A DNA stretch of 64,000 nt from Undibacterium pigrum (GTDB lineage: Bacteria; Pseudomonadota; Gammaproteobacteria; Burkholderiales; Burkholderiaceae_D): the NCBI RefSeq assembly GCF_003201815.1, contig NZ_QJKB01000007.1, positions 230,164 to 294,163 of the forward strand. Reading direction: 5' to 3'. The notes under the pieces were generated by a model, which was not told where the DNA came from, did not search any database, and saw only the letters and a program-made list of their open reading frames with translations. Below are positions 60,881 to 64,000 of the stretch, in pieces. The position numbers and the translations under genes are program-made. Numbering within the stretch: the stretch's first letter is position 1; each line of letters opens with the position of its first letter.

Positions 60881-62587
60881 ATGGACACCACCCAAAAGAA
60901 CTACCAGGGCATGTCCCTGATCGTCGGTAATCAGCTCACCTTCAATGGTGGTTCTACCCATGGCAAAGCCACCTATGGCAGCAGCAAAAACGTCAACAAC
61001 CTCCAGCAAGGCGATACCGTCGTCAAAGCCGCACCGCCATTCAGCTTTGCCGACAACAAAACCCAGCTGACCGACCTGTCGACTAATCTGGCAGCCCAAA
61101 CTGCCAATGGCAAAACCAGCATCCAGTTCAACGGCATGACCTTCCAGGGAGATGGTACAAGCGGCACCCAGATCTTCAATGTCAAGGGAACTGACTTGTT
61201 GAACGTGACTTACGCCAACTTCGTCAACCTCACACCGGGACAAACCCTCATCATCAACGTCAGCGGTGACAGTGGTATGCAAGGCGGCATGCCAGATGGC
61301 TTCAGGAACTACAACACCTTATTCAACTTCAGCACCGCGAAGAAACTGACGTTCACCAATGTCGCCCTGAACGCCAGCATCCTCGCACCATTGGCAACAG
61401 TCAGTGGTGGTAGTGGTGTGGTCGACGGCAAAGTCGACTCCAACCTCGCCACCGTCAGCCTCACTGTGACGGCCGTTGCCCCGCCAGCACTCACCAGTGC
61501 TGATCTGGGCCTGGCAGGCCAGTTCAACGCCTTCATCTTCAATGACTACACCGCCACAGGAGGAGAGGTTGCTGGCACCATGGCAGTAGGACGCAACTTC
61601 AACGTTTCCGCCTTCAGCATGGACACCACCCAAAAGAACTACCAGGGCATGTCCCTGATCGTCGGTAACCAACTCACCTTCAATGGTGGTTCTACCCATG
61701 GCAAGGCCACCTATGGCAGCAGCAAAAACGTCAACAACCTCCAGCAAGGCGATACCGTTGTCAAAGCCGCACCCCCATTCAGCTTTGCCGACAACAAAAC
61801 CCAGCTGACAGACCTGTCGACTAACCTGGCAGCACAAACTGCCAATGGTAAAACCAGCATCCAGTTCAACGGCATGACCTTCCAGGGCGACGGCACCAGC
61901 GGCACCCAGATCTTCAATGTCAAGGGAGCTGACTTGTTGAACGTGACCTATGCCAACTTTGTCAACCTCACACCGGGACAGACCCTCATCATCAACGTCA
62001 CCGGTGACAGTGGCATGCAAGGCGGCATGCCAGATGGCTTCAGGAACTACAACACCTTATTCAACTTCAGCACCGCGAAGAAACTGACGTTCACCAATGT
62101 CGCCCTCAATGCCAGCATCCTCGCGCCATTGGCAACAGTCAGTGGAGGCAGTGGTGTGGTCGATGGCAATGTTGTGGTCAACAACTGGAACAGCAATGTC
62201 TACATCGCCAATAACCGCAGCTTCCAGGCGGCGGGCATGCCGACCAAACCAGCGCAGTCACAATCCAGTGCCATGGGTATGTCAGTTGCTGCAGCGAACC
62301 CGTATGCGACAGCAGTGAGCCCGGCGACACCGGCTACGACGAACAGCAAAACCACAAGCTTGACGGCGACGCCTATGCAGGCAACGTCGGGAAGTAGTGC
62401 GATTGTGATTCCGGCGGCTAGTTCATCGTCGGCAAGTACAGCGGCGAAGAGCAGTGCAAACACAACTGCAACCGCAGCAGCAGTGACCGATGGCGATCTG
62501 GCGATGGCGGCTTTGCTGGATAGTTTGGGGAACTCGCTGGGGAGTGCTTTGCAGGCGCAGATGGATAAAACGTTACGACAACAGTAA
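60881..62587 (+). CDS. Choice-of-anchor-A protein, copy 2, two tandem domains, lacking N-terminus
   Basis: A 568-codon frame holding two anchor-A domains with an exact 738-base (246-codon) period; both contain MDTTQKNYQGMSLIVGN. The second is followed by the same Ser/Thr/Ala-rich tail as copy 1. Homology starts at 60755, but a single missing base near 60857 (CGCAA-ATCAACG versus CGCAACTTCAACG) breaks the frame, and no signal peptide is present. Sequence identity with copy 1 is very high, including many synonymous positions, pointing to recent duplication or gene conversion. Confidence 0.75.
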   Translation: MDTTQKNYQGMSLIVGNQLTFNGGSTHGKATYGSSKNVNNLQQGDTVVKAAPPFSFADNKTQLTDLSTNLAAQTANGKTSIQFNGMTFQGDGTSGTQIFNVKGTDLLNVTYANFVNLTPGQTLIINVSGDSGMQGGMPDGFRNYNTLFNFSTAKKLTFTNVALNASILAPLATVSGGSGVVDGKVDSNLATVSLTVTAVAPPALTSADLGLAGQFNAFIFNDYTATGGEVAGTMAVGRNFNVSAFSMDTTQKNYQGMSLIVGNQLTFNGGSTHGKATYGSSKNVNNLQQGDTVVKAAPPFSFADNKTQLTDLSTNLAAQTANGKTSIQFNGMTFQGDGTSGTQIFNVKGADLLNVTYANFVNLTPGQTLIINVTGDSGMQGGMPDGFRNYNTLFNFSTAKKLTFTNVALNASILAPLATVSGGSGVVDGNVVVNNWNSNVYIANNRSFQAAGMPTKPAQSQSSAMGMSVAAANPYATAVSPATPATTNSKTTSLTATPMQATSGSSAIVIPAASSSSASTAAKSSANTTATAAAVTDGDLAMAALLDSLGNSLGSALQAQMDKTLRQQ

Positions 62588-62604
62588 TACGAAATTGGAG
62601 GAGA

Positions 62605-62637
62605 GTGAAGTCTTTCTTGAAAGATTTCGCTCTTCAC
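62605..62637. terminator. Hairpin after anchor-A copy 2
   Basis: GTGAAG...CTTCAC enclosing TCTTTC-TT-GAAAGA, 17 bases past the stop codon, followed by a short T run (ctttttg). Confidence 0.45.
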
Positions 62638-62692
62638 GGCGTACTTTTTGCGATTGATGTAAGATTTAAATATAGATTATTTGGGAGTATTT

Positions 62693-63250
62693 ATGGCACG
62701 TATTATTTCTCGGTTGGTAGAGCCAGATGAGCTGCAGTTGAAACTACTTGACATCGTTAAACAACATGGCATTGAATGTTGGGAAATTGTTTATTATTCT
62801 GATTGGGAAATATATGATGTTCATTTTGACGATATAACTAATGATGAAGTCTCATTTTATCGTTGCACTCTCGAACAGTGTAGTTTCGCGGATTTTTCCC
62901 CCGCATATCATAATTTTAATAATTCAACACTTGTCGATGTTACGTTTTCCAAAGCTGGGCTGAAAGAAAGTCTTTTTTCTGAAGTGAATTTTAAAAATGT
63001 AACTTTCGATAATGCAAATTTATTGAAGGTTATTTTTATGGATGCCATTTTCGAGAATGTTTCTTTTGCCAACGCAGAACTTTTTAAAGTTAATTTTTAT
63101 GGATGTGATTTACGGCATATTAATTTTGATAACGTGGAGATGAGATACACAAGATTTGCAAATTGTTTATTAAGCGATAGTTTGATGAATCATCCGAATG
63201 GCGCATGGGATGATTCTTCTGCCGAAAAAAAACTGTTTATAGTACATTGA
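62693..63250 (+). CDS. Pentapeptide-repeat-like protein
   Basis: A 185-residue AT-rich protein. An N-terminal ~45-residue region precedes a series of A(D/N)LxX-type five-residue steps: CSFADFSPAY, NSTLVDVTFSKAGLKESLFSEVNF, FDNANLLKVIFMDAIFENVSFANAELFKVNF, suggesting a right-handed quadrilateral helix. Cytoplasmic. GGGAG lies about nine bases before ATG 62693. Such proteins can be immunity or DNA-mimic factors; here the position between anchor-A copies is the only clue. Confidence 0.7.
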   Translation: MARIISRLVEPDELQLKLLDIVKQHGIECWEIVYYSDWEIYDVHFDDITNDEVSFYRCTLEQCSFADFSPAYHNFNNSTLVDVTFSKAGLKESLFSEVNFKNVTFDNANLLKVIFMDAIFENVSFANAELFKVNFYGCDLRHINFDNVEMRYTRFANCLLSDSLMNHPNGAWDDSSAEKKLFIVH

Positions 63251-63562
63251 GCTGTAGTAGTTTCGATTTAATCGGACAGTAAGTTGCTGCTACCCTGTTC
63301 AGCGTTAAGTTAAACCAAATTCCTTAGCCAGACCTGCAAACTTTGCAATCAGTGTGTACAACTAAATTTGTTCGCCTGATTAAAAATTAAACAAATTATT
63401 TGTTCAAGACGAGTTTTATCTGAACAACTAAACTGTCCACTTAATACATATTTTGCTTCAACAAGGATTTGCTAACGCCGCAAATAATACCCCTGCAACA
63501 AACCATTCCAAGCCTCCAACGGATGCGCAGATTTAGGCGGTTGAATACGGGGCAATACCTCT

Positions 63563-63634
63563 CTAGACTTCATCTGGTGTGTATTCGCGTAGGTGTTGAT
63601 CCGGTCTGATCGAGTTATACTGGGCTATAAAATC
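63563..63634 (-). pseudogene. Transposase C-terminal relic 2
   Basis: Minus strand reads DFIAQYNSIRPDQHLREYTPDEV followed by a TAG stop, the end of an integrase-core transposase. The rest of the gene is degraded. It lies just before anchor-A copy 3, as relic 1 lies before copy 2. The gap 63251-63562 contains only degraded sequence related to 60297-60640. Confidence 0.7.
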
Positions 63635-63681
63635 TTTCAATAAACAGCCCAGCATCAAGACATCCACAAGTACTGCTTATT

Positions 63682-64000
63682 CACCAGTGCCGATCTGGGC
63701 CTGGCAGGCCAGTTCAACGCCTTCATCTTCAATGACTACACCGCCACAGGAGGAGAAGTCGCTGGCACCATGGCAGTAGGACGCAATTTCAACGTCTCCG
63801 CCTTCAGCATGGACACCACCCAAAAGAACTACCAGGGCATGTCCCTGATCGTTGGTAACCAGCTCACCTTCAATGGTGGCTCTACCCATGGCAAAGCCAC
63901 CTATGGCAGCAGCAAAAACGTCAACAACCTCCAGCAAGGCGATACCGTCGTCAAAGCCGCACCCCCATTCAGCTTTGCCGACAACAAAACCCAGCTGACA
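63682..64000 (+). pseudogene. Choice-of-anchor-A copy 3, runs off the right edge
   Basis: Homology to the other copies begins at 63682 (TSADLGLAGQFNAFIFNDY) with no upstream start or signal peptide; the first in-frame ATG is at 63770 (MAVGRNFNVSAFSMD). It is open to the window end. The 37 bases left of the homology (CAGCATCAAGACATCCACAA) are shared with copy 2, so the duplicated unit includes the transposase relic. Confidence 0.7.

Noticed and set aside
57748..64000. CRISPR-like or satellite repeat interpretation of the right end
   Set aside because: Repeats are long coding domains with no short direct-repeat/spacer pattern.

Overview
The window looks like chromosomal DNA of a betaproteobacterium, most likely Burkholderiales and probably Oxalobacteraceae (Undibacterium/Janthinobacterium-like). 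This is inferred from gene content, moderate GC, and the styles of the MetR-metE, Hmu heme and valine-degradation loci. It is not a database result. No rRNA, tRNA or CRISPR array was seen.

Layout. 0-2.7 kb: a chromate-resistance operon (ChrB cut by the window edge, ChrA, rhodanese, second ChrB-domain protein). 2.8-12.6 kb: a lipoprotein, a DUF4214 surface/secreted protein, a phosphoesterase, a histone-deacetylase-like hydrolase, a glycosyltransferase whose last codons lie inside a MITE-like element, and a PAS/GGDEF diguanylate cyclase. 12.7-22.9 kb, all on the minus strand: a compact peptide-export island. It holds a C39-peptidase ABC exporter, an HlyD adaptor, two double-glycine precursor peptides sharing a leader and a 181-bp upstream repeat, an M16 metallopeptidase, a CPBP intramembrane protease, and three ClpP-like periplasmic paralogues (one frameshifted). 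Repeated promoter blocks and an hlyD relic show that the island grew by tandem duplication. I consider this the best candidate for an undescribed system.

22.9-27.1 kb: a DUF6493/SWIM pair. 27.1-33.5 kb: a valine-degradation operon (mmsA, acyl-CoA dehydrogenase, two crotonase-family genes, mmsB). Its upstream region carries a LiuR-like palindrome and a cobalamin riboswitch. 33.8-36.5 kb: a low-GC two-gene cassette with an SMC/Rad50-like ATPase, possibly defensive. 36.9-39.3 kb: a beta-lactamase-like serine hydrolase and a small monooxygenase-fold protein. 39.5-43.7 kb: NAD-linked formate dehydrogenase. 43.8-47.1 kb: divergent metE/metR with MetR boxes. 48.5-57.7 kb: a Fur-controlled heme-uptake operon (TonB receptor, HmuS, HmuTUV, VOC protein, ChaN, small zinc-site protein, DUF2325 protein).

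57.7-64 kb: at least three near-identical blocks of a choice-of-anchor-A surface domain. All visible copies lack an N-terminus with a signal peptide. They are separated by transposase relics and AT-rich cargo genes (a double Hint-like protein and a pentapeptide-type protein). This resembles a bank of silent cassettes, and the last copy runs off the right edge.
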